From: Candidatus Thiosymbion ectosymbiont of Catanema sp. Cochon2018
GTDB taxonomy: Bacteria > Pseudomonadota > Gammaproteobacteria > Chromatiales > Chromatiaceae
DNA length: 64,000 nt
Reading direction: 5' to 3'
Assembly (NCBI GenBank): GCA_011392765.1
Contig: WYCW01000001.1
Coordinates: 248,001 to 312,000 of the forward strand
Position numbers and translations under genes: made by a program. The notes under the pieces are model-generated. The model was not told the DNA's origin. It ran no database searches and saw only the letters and a list, made by a program, of their open reading frames with translations. This document shows, piece by piece, positions 27,173 to 38,492 of the stretch; within the stretch, counting starts at the first letter, position 1, and each line of letters begins with the position of its first letter.

Positions 27173-28187
27173 ATACGCTGTTCTAATGCAAGTCCAGTTT
27201 GGCTGCAGTGCATAAATGGGGTTAATCAGGCAGCCGATTCGGTTGGTGAGTAGAAGCGGTTGCTGTCGAAGGGTGTGCGTGTTTTAAACATGGCGTGGAT
27301 GGCATGTAGCAGCTTGCGCATGACGGCACAGACAGCCTGGATCTTCTTCAGGCCACGGGTCGCGATCAGATGCTGGTAGTAGGCTCGAACCCGTGGGTCA
27401 CAGCGTGAGGTACTGAGCGCGGGCATGTAAAGTGCGCTACGCAGGTAGCGGTTGCTAGCTTTGGATAGACGCGGCGGTTGGTTGCTGCTGGAGCCGGACT
27501 GAGGTTGGCGGGGATCGAGTCCAGCCATCGCCACCCCTTGTTTGGCCCGCACGTCCTGAGGCAAAACCAGCCGTTTGCCCAGGCGTTGGATGGTACTGGC
27601 GTCGGCGATGGCGGTGACGCTGAGCAGCCGGTCGAAGGTCTGCGGGCGTTGCGTGTCGGCGGCAATGAGGTGCAAGACCTGCTAGCGCAGGTGTTCGATG
27701 TAGGCGTCGAGCGGGGTGATCACAAGTTGTCGGTCGGCGCTCAGGAAATGCGGCGTGGTGGTGGTCTGCTGAGCCGCTTGGTTCTTGGTTCGGGTCCGCG
27801 CCTGGGTCGAGGCCGGGATGCGGCGGGCCGCGGCGCGGATGGCGAGGGCCCGCTGACTAGGTCGGTGCCAGGGCTCGAAGGGCATGCGGTAGACGAACTG
27901 GGCCAGGACCTTGGCATCGACGGCATCGGTCTTGGTGCGAGTCGGCATGGCCTCGGCGAAGCGTTTGGCCACCTTGGGGTTGATGACCATCAGTTCCAGC
28001 CCGGCGTCATCCAGGGCGACGGCCAAGTCGAGGTGATACTGGCCGGTGGCCTCCAGGCAGACGCAGCTGACTTGGGCCTTGCGCAAGCGGTTGATCAGCG
28101 CTCCATGCCCCTGGAGGGTATGGTTGAACTCACGGGATTTTCCGGTTTGCCCGCTGATGACCAGGGTGACCGTGTTGTGACTGACAT
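27173..28187 (-). pseudogene. IS110-family transposase remnant
   Basis: A decayed relative of the transposase at 15261-16256. The N-terminal half (frame from about 28187) retains HNTVTLVISGQ, CLEATGQYHLDLA and KTDAVDAKVLAQF; the C-terminal half keeps GLDPRQPQSGSS and LSKASNRYLRSALYMPAL. The two halves are separated by an in-frame TAG at 27682-27684. The first few codons are missing, cut off at 28187 by a hairpin element, and the middle has small losses relative to the intact copy. The outer end, beginning 27171 beside the metH stop, matches that of the intact IS110. Confidence 0.8.
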
Positions 28188-28304
28188 CGGAGGAGCACAG
28201 GAAGCGAGGGAGCGCGCGCAGATACGAAATGCAAGGCTCGGAGCTAAGGGTCGTCGCACGCCGCTCCTCGCTAACGCTCCCTCGCTTCCTGTGCTCCTCC
28301 GATG
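28185..28304. mobile_element. Hairpin element with 30-bp perfect inverted ends
   Basis: A 120-bp element whose ends, CATCGGAGGAGCACAGGAAG CGAGGGAGCG and its exact complement, pair perfectly over 30 bp. The interior is unique (AGATACGAAATGCAAGGC). It truncates the IS110 remnant and lies upstream of the PKS gene. A recent insertion is suggested by the perfect ends; the family is unknown. Confidence 0.65.
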
Positions 28305-28422
28305 AAGTGGGAAATTTAACATCCTAGATGTCAAATCCCGATTTTTACCTCAAGGATTTAGGCTCTCCTTGTGTGAGATAGATGATCATCCGGAACCTGA
28401 TCCCTAAGCTAAGGTATTGATT

Positions 28423-31400
28423 ATGCAAGCTCAAGAAGCTATTGCGATCGTCGGCATCGGTTGCCGTTTTCCCGGAGGGGCACATGGCCCCCGGAAATTT
28501 TGGGACCTCATAGCCCAGGGTACGGATCTGACATCGGATTATCCGGAGGGTCGCTGCAACGTCCGCCGCTTCTATGATCCGAACCCCCAAAAGCCTGGTC
28601 GCATGCATACGATGCACGGTGGATTTCTACCCTCCATCGACGAATTCGATTACCAGTTCTTCGGGATTTCGCGCCGCGAGGCCGACTACTTGGATCCCCA
28701 ACAAAGGTTGTTGTTGGAGACCACTTGGGAAGCTTTCGAAGATGGTGGGTTGTTGCCTGCCGACTACGCTGGAAAGCCGGTGGGCGTATTCATTGGTGCG
28801 TTCACGCTGGATTACAAAATTCTGCAATTCGGTGGGCACCATCTCGACGGCGTCGGTGTGCATACTGCAACCGGCACTATGATGACGATGGTCTCCAGTC
28901 GTATCTCGTACATATTCGATTTTATCGGACCAGCCTGGCTATAGATACGGCTTGTTCGTCGTCACTGGTTGCCACCCACTATGCCCGCAAGAGCCTACTT
29001 TCCGGCGAATGCGACATGGCACTGGCGGGAGGTGTCATGTTGATTTCGACACCTCACTATACCGTGGCGGAAACAAAGGGGGGATTTTTGTCGCCGGACG
29101 GACGCTGTAAGGCCTTCGACGCATCGGCGAATGGATATGCACGCGGCGAGGGTGTCGGTGTGGTCATATTGAAGCGGCTTTCCGACGCGGTTGCCGGAGG
29201 CGACCGCATCTACGCGGTGATTCGGGCCTCCGGCGTCAACCAGGATGGGCGCACCCAGGGCATCACGGTGCCGAAAGGAGAGCAGCAGATCCGTATGATG
29301 GAGAACGTGTATCGCGAGGCCGGAATCGAGCCGGAAGTTGTTGGTTACGTGGAAGCCCACGGCACGGGAACACCGATAGGCGATCCCATCGAGGCCAATT
29401 CCCTGGGGCACTTTTTCTCCCGCAACCGACCACAGGAGTACCCCTGCATCGTCGGTTCGGTGAAGACCAATATGGGTCATCTGGAATCGGCGGCAGGGAT
29501 TGCCGGTCTTATCAAGGCGACACTGTGTCTCGATAAGCGCCAAATTCCACCGCATCTGCACCTCGTCAAGCCTAATCCGGAAATCGATTTCAAGGCGCTG
29601 GGATTACGTGTGCCGACCACCTTGGAGCCGTGGCCAACTTACGCTGAAGACACGATAGCTGGCGTAAATTCCTTTGGGTTTGGAGGCACCAATGCACATT
29701 GCGTGCTGCAGGCCTATGTCCCCGCGCAACACTCCCATCGAGTGCTTCCCAGCATGAGGGTTACCCCTGCCCGCAAGGCGTTAGATCCCCTCGTAATTCC
29801 CTTGTCCGCCCGGACCGAATGCCTCGATCGGGTCGCCGAGGGCACCTACGAATGGATTAGACAAGAATCAGAAAAAGTGCCCTTCAGCGATTTTGCTTAC
29901 AGCTTAGCGCGCCGACGTACCCACCATGAGCATCGGATGGGCGTGGTGGCCTGTGATTTTGCCGATCTTCGGGAAAAGCTCCAAGGGTATTTAGCCGGCG
30001 AGACCGCCGAGACGGTAGTCACTGGGCGTACCAAGCCAACGGACCGACCGGCGAAGCTTTGCTTCGTCTATACCGGCAACGGACCCCAGTGGTGGGGCAT
30101 GGGGCATGAGCTTTACGCCTCCGAGCCTGTGTTCAAGGATGCGATCGATCGAGTCGCAGAGGAGTTTTCGCGTTACGCGGAATGGTCTCTGTTGGAAGAA
30201 TTGTTCCGCGATGAGACGGACCATCGTATGGGGGAAACCCAGATTGCCCAACCGGCCAATTTCGCCATTCAGTACGCACTGGGCGAACTCTACAGCGCAT
30301 GGGGCATCGAGCCCGACGCCGTGGTCGGCCACAGTACGGGCGAAGCGGGTGCCTTCTGCAAGGCCGGTGTGCTGACCCTCGAAGAGGCCGTCTATGTTAT
30401 CTACGTGCGAAGCCGTCTGCAGCAATCGACGACAGGCATGGGTACCTTGCTGGCGGTGGGTCTGACTCACAGCCAGGCCGAGGACCTAGTGACCGATTAT
30501 CCGGGGCGAGTCTCGGTCGCCGGCTTCAATGCTCCGCGCGCCATCACACTGGCCGGCGATAACGAGGCGATAGCTGAAATCGCCCAACGTTTGGAACAAG
30601 AGGGTGTCTTCTGCAAGCAGCTCCGGGTCAACTGCCCGTTCCACAGCCCCATCATGGAAAATATCCGCGAGGAGCTGCTCGAGCGACTTTCCGACATCCG
30701 ACCCCATTCGGCGACCTTACCACTGTATGCCGCCGCCACAGGAATGAGAGCCAAAGGGTCAGAGCTTGGTGCCGACTATTGGTGGCACAATGTCCGCGAT
30801 CCGGTTCGTTTCCAAACCTGTTTTGAGCTGGCCCTGGCCGACGGTTGTACTGCCTTTCTGGAAATTGGTCCCCACCCGGTGTTGGCGGCTGCAATGAAGG
30901 AATCTGCAAACACACTCGATCAACAGGTCGAGCTCCTGCATTCTCTATACCGTGGGAAGACCGAGCCTGAGGTCATCCAATGTGCCGTTGCAGGCATCTA
31001 CAGTGCGGGCCTTGGCCCGGATTTTACCCGCATTCATCCGGAGGGCCGATTGGTGGATCTGTCGCTCTATCCCTTCGCGCAGGAAGTGTGCTGGGTCGAG
31101 CCGCCGCAGAACCGGGCCTTTCGCATCGGTGAGGACGATCACCCGCTCCTCGGGCGGCGGCTGGCGACCTCGTCGCCGATCTGGGAGGTGGAGATCAACG
31201 GCTACTGGAATCGGTTCTTGCTCGATCACAGGATCCAGGGCCATTGTCTCTTTCCGGGAGCGGGTTATCTGGAACAGGCGGCTGCGGCGGTATACCAAAT
31301 AACCGCAGGTTCGCACTTCGCTATCGAGCAGATCGAGCTCCACAAGGCCCTGTTCCTATCCCAAGATTCCGATCCGCGGGTGCAGATCCAGCTCTCCGTC

Positions 31401-33722
31401 GAAGAGGGGTCCTTCGCCATCACGCAGATCCCGCGCGGGGAGACAGACCCGGAGACTACAGCAATCCTGGCCCAGGGGCGGTTTCGCCAGCTGCAACCTA
31501 CAGTATATCCGCCTCGGGCAGTTCTGGAGGAGCTGCATGCCCGTTGCCCGCGCACCTACAGCCGGTCTGAGCTCTATACCGAGCTGACAGCCATGGGGTT
31601 CGAGTATGGACCGGCCTTTCAGGGGGTCGCCGAGGTTGGCCTTGGGGAATACGAATCTCTGGCCCGCATCGAGCAACCCGCCGACGTAACCGTGGATTCC
31701 CCGGAGTGGATCTTTCATCCAGTGGTGCTCGATGCCGCCTTCCAGGCCCTGATCGCTGTCGAGCTCATGAAGCCTGCTACCGAGGACCGGCAGATCCGTC
31801 TACCTGTGGCCATCGAGCGGGTCGTATTCCACGGTCCGGCGCAACCAACCATGTGGGCCCACGCCAGAGTTGTCTCGCGCACGGAACAGGAAACCGTTGG
31901 CGAAATCGCGATCTACGACCATAAGGGCCGCTTGGTTGCCTGTGTCGAAGGTTTCCAGGCACGAACGGTAGTCCAGGAAGCCGGGGGTGCGAGCAGACAG
32001 ACTGTTGCAACCTGGTTCTACCGGGTCGAATGGGAAGAGCAAGCCTTGGCTGGACCGCGCGGGCAGGCCGCAGAGCGTGAGACTCTGCTTCTTTTCGCGC
32101 CGGCTGGTGAAGAGGGAACCCGCCTCGACGAAGGGTTCGTCACCCACGGAGTCGATGTAGTGAGGGTGCAACAGGGAGAGGCCTTCCACTACGATGACGC
32201 CTCCGGTCAGGGCACCGTAAATTTGTTGCGCAAGTCCGATTACGAACGTCTGTTCTCCGTCCTGGAGGCAGCGGGGAAGCTGCCTACACGGGTGGTTTAC
32301 GCTTGGGCTACCGACATGCCCGAGGTAGAGGACCTTACCTCGGATCTCCTTGATATCCAAGGGCCAGCACTTGCGTGCTCGGCCCTCTACCTCTGTCAGA
32401 CGCTGACGGAGCACAACGCTCAGGCAAGGCTGTGGTTCGTGACGCGTGGTGCTCAGGCAAGCGATTTAGATACCCGGCCGGTCAATGTGGTTCAGGCCCC
32501 GGTCTGGGGTATTGGGCGGGTATTCGGCCATCAGGAGCACGTGGGGCGATGGGGAGGACTGATCGATCTCGATCGCGATGGCAGTGCGAGCGAGAAAGAT
32601 GCCCTGATCGACGAAATCCTGGCCGCGTCCAATGAGGATCAGGTGATGTTCCGCGGTCCCGATGCAAGGCGGTCGGTCATGCGGATCCGGCGTACCGAGA
32701 GACTGTACAGGACTCTTCCACTGCGATTCCGTGCCGATGGTGCCTACTTGATTACCGGGGCATTCGGGGCCTTGGGCGAGTTGATCGCACAGTGGTTGGC
32801 CGACCGGGGGGCGACCTTTCTGATCTTGGTCGCACAAACGCCGCTGCCGCCCCGGGAAAAATGGGCCCAGATCAGCCCCGGAGATTGGAACCATCGCCGG
32901 ATTGCCCTCGTCGAACGTCTGGAGCGCCGAGGCGTACGTGTGCTGAGTTTCGCCATCGATTGCTCCCGAACCGCTCAGGTATCCAATCTCCTGAGTGAGT
33001 TTCGGACCACCGAGGCACTCCCGATACTCGGGCTTTTCCACTGTGCCGGAGTGGTCAAAGACAGCATCTTGGTTCAGATGCAAGAACAGGATCTACTCCA
33101 GGTCATTCGGCCCAAGATTCAAGGGGCGTGGAATCTTCACCATCTCTTACGCGAAGAACCCTTGGAGCATTTCGTGTTGTTCTCCTCGGTGGCCTCCCTC
33201 GTGACCTCTACCGGCCAGGCGAACTACGCCGCGGACAATGCGTTCTTGGACGCTCTGGCCCATTACCGCCGCCAGAGCGGGTTGCCGGGGCTTTCAATCA
33301 ACTGGGGACCCTGGGCCATCGGCATGGTACGTGATCTGGACCTCGCCGACCATTACCGCAAGCGTGGTATGCCCCCGATCCACCCCGAGTCGGGGCTCTT
33401 GGCCCTGGAAACCACTTTGATTCAGGACAGTGCCCAGATTGCCATCACCGACGCCGAGTGGCCAACCGTCTTGGAGTATTACCCGCGCCCGCCGGCATCC
33501 TTCGCCCACCTGGCCCGCGAAGAAGATACCGCAACTAGCGATGTGCAGATCGATCCCCGCCAGCGTATTGCCACCGCCACCGGCGAAGAACGCCTCGCGG
33601 TGGTGGTGGACGAATTGATCAACCTCGTCGCGCGTGTGTTGCGTATCCGCAAGTCGGCCATCGAGCCAGGGCAAACGCATCAACCATTGCTACTATTCGA
33701 ATGCTCGGAAGGGCTTGCCTGA
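28423..33722 (+). pseudogene. Type I polyketide synthase module KS-AT-DH-KR-(ACP), frameshifted and truncated
   Basis: A modular PKS of about 1,770 codons. The KS begins QEAIAIVGIGCRFPGG; after LDPQQRLLLE the frame breaks at 28927-28935 (GGACCAGCC, where GGACCCAGCC would read GPSLA). The next frame continues AIDTACSSSL with the KS Cys, then AHGTGT and GSVKTNMGH. The AT has GHSTGE and PFHS, which suggests malonyl-CoA. The DH has HRIQGHCLFPGAGY (HxxxGxxxxP). The KR has TGAFGALG and LFSSVASLVTSTGQANYAAD with its Ser and Tyr. The ACP begins LINLVARVLRIRKSAIEPGQ and is lost before its Ser where ISAs1 starts. No ER or methyltransferase seen. It was the likely first enzyme of the cluster and is now inactive. 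Confidence 0.85.
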
Positions 33723-34918
33723 GGGTGTTTCATCCGGTCTGGAACAGCAAGCATGACAAGTAGTTGTCGTCCCATCCGGCTTTCAGGCGCTTGTTGTAGA
33801 TACCCATGTTCTCGCGCTTGTCGTTCTTTAGACGTGTCAGCGCGATGTGACGAAGCACGGCGAAATTCTCACGCGCCCGCAGATCCCGGAGCCGGGACTC
33901 GTCCTCGCGGAAAGCAACATCGAGGCTCCAGTGCAGATCGTTTTCGATTCCCCAATGCCCGCGTACGGCGCGTGCAAAACGCGCGGCACCGGTCCCGATG
34001 CTACCGATGTAGAAGCGATATTCGCTGGACGTCTTGCCGTTGACCCCGCGTTGCGACTCGACCATGCCAATCATATTCAACCCCTTCCACAGCGCGCTAC
34101 GGGGCACGCCGTCAAGATCGCCCAAGGTGCGGTAGCGGCGGGTCTCCACGCGACCATGAGCGCGCTCGTTCGTCTCGATGACCTGCGAGTCCAACCCCGC
34201 ATACTCCTTGGCATCGGCATCAATGAACGCCTCTTCGACCTCATCGGCCAGGGCCCCTTGATTGCCTTTGAGCGCCAGGACATAGGCACCGCCGGCCGCG
34301 ATGATCTGCTCGGCGATCTTCGTCTGACAGCCCATGGCATCAATGGTGACAATGCACCCCTCCAACACCAGGCACTCGAGCAGACGCGGAATCGCCGTGA
34401 TCTCATTGGACTTCGCTTCGGTGGCTACCTGCCCCAGCACCACGCGATTCTCCGTAGCCCACGCGCTGACCATATGCAGCGCACCTAAGCCAGCGCCGCG
34501 GTTGTGCGAGCGACGAACGGACTTGCCGTCGATGGCAACCACCTCCTCCGCTAGGCATTGGCGAACCGCGCTCACCCACGATCGAAAGCACGCCTCGAAC
34601 GCCGATGGCGCGAGCAGAGAGAACACCCGCCCGAAGGTATCGTGCGAGGGAATCCCGTTGCCCAGATCCAGAAACTGGCGCAGCCACGCCTCCTTGGCCC
34701 GGGCGAACGCGGCGATGCTCACCCAGTCGTTGGCACCACAGATCACCGCAGCAATCGAAATGGCAATCATATCCAGCAAGTTATGACGAGATTTCGTGCT
34801 CTCTCGTGGATCTTCCAGATGGCGAAAATGCTTGATCAGCGAGTAATCCGAATCTTCGAACGACAACTCTTGAACCTCCGTAACATTGCTTCAGCAGCAG
34901 GTTGCGGAGGTTATAGCA
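33690..34918 (-). mobile_element. ISAs1-family insertion sequence
   Basis: One transposase gene with short flanks, lying between the broken PKS ACP and an MFS fragment. Boundaries are approximate; I could not find convincing terminal inverted repeats or a target duplication, in keeping with an insertion accompanied by loss of adjoining DNA. Confidence 0.6.
33730..34866 (-). CDS. ISAs1-family transposase
   Basis: A full-length 378-residue DDE transposase of the ISAs1 group. The N-terminal associated domain reads HFRHLEDPRESTKSRHNLLD then MIAISIAAVICGANDW. The catalytic domain has VVAIDGKSVRRS (first Asp), VTIDAMGCQTKIA (second Asp) and ALKGNQGAL, and ends with RGHWGIENDLHWSLDVAFRE, including the Glu, then DESRLRDLRARENFAVLRHI. 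No disruption, so it could be active. It runs against the PKS-NRPS genes and has cut the cluster in two. Confidence 0.93.
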   Translation of the reverse strand: MSFEDSDYSLIKHFRHLEDPRESTKSRHNLLDMIAISIAAVICGANDWVSIAAFARAKEAWLRQFLDLGNGIPSHDTFGRVFSLLAPSAFEACFRSWVSAVRQCLAEEVVAIDGKSVRRSHNRGAGLGALHMVSAWATENRVVLGQVATEAKSNEITAIPRLLECLVLEGCIVTIDAMGCQTKIAEQIIAAGGAYVLALKGNQGALADEVEEAFIDADAKEYAGLDSQVIETNERAHGRVETRRYRTLGDLDGVPRSALWKGLNMIGMVESQRGVNGKTSSEYRFYIGSIGTGAARFARAVRGHWGIENDLHWSLDVAFREDESRLRDLRARENFAVLRHIALTRLKNDKRENMGIYNKRLKAGWDDNYLSCLLFQTG

Positions 34919-35280
34919 TGCTTTCTTTAGAAATATATCCTAATATTCTGATGCATTTGCCCTGGGGTCGGGTGTTCGCCTTCACGCAAATGATCGTCGC
35001 TGGCAGCGGCATCCTCGCCTTTGTAATCGCAGGTCCGTTGGCCGACCATGTGTTCGAGCCCATGTTGGCCTCCGATGGTGTGCTGGCAGACAGTGTCGGA
35101 TCCGTCATCGGGGTCGGACCGGGGCGTGGGATCGCCTTCATGCTGATTCTCTCTGGCTGTCTCATTCAGTTGACCTGCGCTCTGGGTTATTTTTACCGGG
35201 GAGTCAGAAGCCTGGAGTCGGATTATCCTGACGTGGAGCGGTCGGAGGATGCTAATTGCCGAACTGGGGTAATAGGGTGA
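34919..35280 (+). pseudogene. C-terminal fragment of a major facilitator transporter
   Basis: About 115 codons with no start. It opens NILMHLPWGRVFAFTQMIVA, then GSGILAFVIAGPLADHVFEP, then SVGSVIGVGPGRGIAFMLIL and SGCLIQLTCALGYFYRGVRS, ending LESDYPDVERSED. GPLADHVFEP and GxGPGRGIA are typical of the last helices of MFS exporters found in NRPS/PKS clusters. The N-terminal three quarters are gone at the ISAs1 boundary, so the exporter of the cluster is dead. The fragment ends 140 bp before the first NRPS gene. Confidence 0.7.
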
Positions 35281-35419
35281 CCCTAATCTTCGGGTCGATC
35301 CCACGGAACTCGCCGACGGTGTAGTCGCCTGCCTGATCGATCAGGGTGGACGGATCCGATACCGGCTTGCCGATCCATCGCCGGAGAAGCTCATTTCGAT
35401 CATCGAATGGATGTGACCC

Positions 35420-36541
35420 ATGAACAACATTCCCAATCGGATCTCGGCGCTGTCTCCATCGAAACAGGCATTGCTTGCCCAACTGCTGCAACAACAGCAG
35501 CAACGGACAGCGGGTAAGATTCGTCCTCAGGACCGATCCAACGAACCGCTGGTAGTGTCCTTCGCCCAGCAACGCCTGGTGTTCTTCGATACGCTCTACC
35601 CGGATGCGGCCATCTATAACATGGGTGGCGCCGCCCGTTTTCGCGGGCACCTGGAACTCCCCGCTCTGCTGCGCAGCCTCGAGACCATTATCGAACGTCA
35701 TGAGGTCTTGCGCGTCGGCTTCCCCCAGACAGATGGCGCCATCGTACCGAGGATAGCCCCGTCTTTGACCTTGCCTCTGGAACAGGTGGATCTGACGGAG
35801 CTTCCCGTGGAGGAACGCGAAGCGGCGGCCAAGGCCCTGATGCGCGAGCGCTGCCGCGAGCCCTACGATCTGGCCAACGGCCCGTTGCTGCGCTTCCTGA
35901 CGATCCGTCTGGCCGCAGAAGAGGTCTTCGGACTCCTGATGATCCATCACTCGATTTCCGACGGCTGGTCCACCAAGGTCCTGTTTCGGGAATTCGTGGT
36001 CTGCTACGAGGCCTATACCCGAGCGGACTCCTTGCCTCCGAAGTTGCCACATCTGACCATCCAATATACGGACTTTGCCGCTTGGCAGCATCGCCTGTTC
36101 GATCAAGGTGGTATGGCGCAACAACGCGCGTTTTGGCAGGAACGGCTGCACGGCGCCCCCTCCTTGCTCGCTATGGTCACCGACTTCCCGCGCCCGTACC
36201 AGCAGCAGTTCCGTGGCGGACGGGTTTCGGTAACCGTTCCTCCGGAACTGGTCCGAGGGCTCGCGGAGCTAGCCAAGCGCGAAGGGGCGACGCTCTTTAT
36301 GGTGCTGCTGGCTGCATTCAAAATCCTGCTGTATCTCTATAGCGATCAGACGGATATCGTCGTGGGCACACCGGTAGCTGGGCGCAATCGACCGGAGCTC
36401 GAACCCCTGATCGGGTGTTTCCTGAACATACTCCCCTTGCGCACGGAGATCGACGCGGAACAGACCTTCCAGGATTTTCTGCGGGCGGTGAAGGAATCGA
36501 CCCTATCCAGCTTTGCCAATCGGATATCCCCTTCGAAAAAC
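35420..36541 (+). pseudogene. NRPS condensation domain, 5' part of a frameshifted gene
   Basis: The start MNNIPNRISALSPSKQALLA precedes a condensation domain with SFAQQRLVFFD, MIHHSISDGWS (HHxxxDG), YTDFAAWQ and VGTPVAGRNRPELEPLIGCF. After SSFAN the frame is lost near 36523: AATCGGATATC stands where AATCAGGATATC would read NQDIPF. The correct frame resumes at 36524 with DIPFEKLLEDLEVERNLGYS. One missing base therefore splits the gene. It is the first condensation step after the PKS, consistent with joining a polyketide to an amino acid. Confidence 0.85.
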
Positions 36542-38271
36542 TGCTGGAAGACCTCGAGGTGGAGCGCAATCTGGGATACAGCCCGATCTACCAGGTCGCG
36601 TTCAGCTTCGAGGAAAATCCGCTGGCGCATGTGCATATGCGCGACCTTGATCTGACCTTCGAGGAGGTAGATGCAGGTACGGCGAAGTTGGATCTGGCGT
36701 TGGAGCTTACCGTGGAGAGCGACACCCTCTCCGGTTGGTTCGAATACCGTACCGATCTGTTCACGGCGGCACGTATCGAGCGCTTGAGAGATCATTTCCT
36801 GACCCTTCTGGTCAGCATCCGCAGCGATCCCGGGTCTCTCCTTCCGGACCTGAACCTATTACCACCGGGCGAACTCGCGACACTTCTGGAGCTGGGCCGG
36901 GGCGAGCAACGGGATTATCCCCTGGCGGGGACCATCCACCGGCACTTCGAGGATCGGGTCGATAGCGGCTACCAGCGGATCGCCTTGATCCAACAAGGCA
37001 AGACCATGACCTACGGCGAGCTCGAGGCCTGTTCCAACCGCATTGCGGCGCTTTTGATCGACCAGGGTGTCGCACCCAATACGCTGGTGGGCGTGATGGC
37101 AGCGCCGTCCTTCGCCATGATCGCTTCGGTCCTGGGTATCCTGAAGGCGGGTGCCGGCTATACCTATCTCGAATCCGACCTGCCCGATGAGCGCCTCTCC
37201 TTCATCTTGGGCAATGCGGGGATCTCGATGGTACTGGGGGAGGCACAGGAACGCGCGCGCCTGGTGGGCCTGGGCGTTATCGCCCTGGACTGCGCCGCAG
37301 ACGCGGCACGCTTTCCAGCGACGCGTCAAACCTCTCGGGGAGCCCCCAAGGACCTCGTCTATGCCGTTTTTACCTCTGGAGCGACGGGGACGCCCAAGGG
37401 TGTTTCCGTGGACCACCGGGGCTTGGTCAACCACACCTACGCCTTCATCGAAAATCACGAGCTCGAGGCGCAGGATCGGGTCCTGCAATTCGCCTCGTTG
37501 AGCTTCGACGCGGCGGCTGCCACCCTGTTTCCCCCGCTGCTGGTCGGGGCGACACTCGTCCTACCCCATGTGGATCGGGCGGATCTCGCGGGGGATACCC
37601 TGCTGCGCCTCCTTGAAGAGCAGCAAATCACGGTCCTTCATCTACCGGCATCCGTGTGGCACGAATGGGTGGACTTTCTCGACGAACGGGGGCTGACGGT
37701 GGCAGCACCCTTGAAGGTCATGCTGGTAGGTGGCGATGCCCCGGACCCACGCAAGCTTGTCCTCTGGACCAGGCGGACCTCGAAACCGACCTACTTTCTG
37801 AACGCCTATGGCCCCACCGAGGCCGTAATCACAACCACCCTGCTCAAGCTTCGCTGCGACAGCGACGCAGAGGAGATACTCGGCGAGCTCCACTTGGGCC
37901 AGCCACTGCCCAACAAGCAGGTCTCCCTCTTGGACCGGCAGCTCAGGCCGGTCCCGCTCGGCCTGCCCGGAGAAATCTGCGTCGCCGGCGTGGGATTGGC
38001 GCAAGGCTACCTGGGCTATCCCGAGCTGACCGCCGAGACCTTTGTCCGCAATTCCTTCTCCGGCGATCCCAACGACCGGGTCTACCGCACGGGCGATCTG
38101 GCCCGTTACCGTCCGGACGGTACATTGGAATTCCTCGGGCGCCGTGATCGCCAGGTGAAGCTGCGCGGTTTTCGCATCGAGCTCGGCGAGGTCGAGAATG
38201 CACTGCGCCGCCATCCCAACGTCCAGGATGCCGCGCTAATGATGCATGGGGAGACAGATCAGGCCAAACAG
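36524..38271 (+). pseudogene. NRPS condensation end and adenylation domain 1, cut by a CTAG element
   Basis: It continues the condensation domain from DIPFEKLL and enters an adenylation domain at about 36930: LTYxEL-like MTYGELEACSNRIA, FTSGATGTPKG (A3), LNAYGPTEA (A5), YRTGDLARYRPDGTLEFLGR (A7-A8) and VKLRGFRIELGE. Substrate-pocket positions read roughly D-A-A-H-L-G-A-I-T-K, which I cannot match to an amino acid. At KQL the frame meets the element at 38272-38492; the rest of the domain, with the A10 Lys, resumes in the next reading frame. The frame stays open through the element to a stop at 38446-38448, but those residues are junk. Confidence 0.83.
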
Positions 38272-38492
38272 CTAGCGAGGCGTTGCCTCAGACCGACGAG
38301 GCATGAAAACCCCAACAGCCCCTCTCCCGTAAGGCCCCATCTCCTACACCTAACCAACCGTTGGAAAGCTTGGGTAGGTCGAAATCGGGATCGGGATCGC
38401 AATCGGAATTTCGATTTCGATCCCGATCCCGATTTGTGCACTGCATAAACTTGACTCATTTGTAAAGATTCGGGTCCCTCAAGGAATCCTAG
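38272..38492 (-). mobile_element. CTAG element, copy 5, inserted in NRPS adenylation domain
   Basis: CTAG at 38272-38275, hairpin CGAGGCGTTGCCTC, GATCGGGATCG-type core, then TTGACTCATTTGTAAAGATT and CCCTCAAGGAATCCTAG at the other end. Removing 217 bp rejoins CAGCTAGTGGCC and restores the reading frame KQLVAYLIAK of a normal adenylation domain. This gives an exact empty site with CTAG as the target and shows both ends of the element. Confidence 0.85.
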
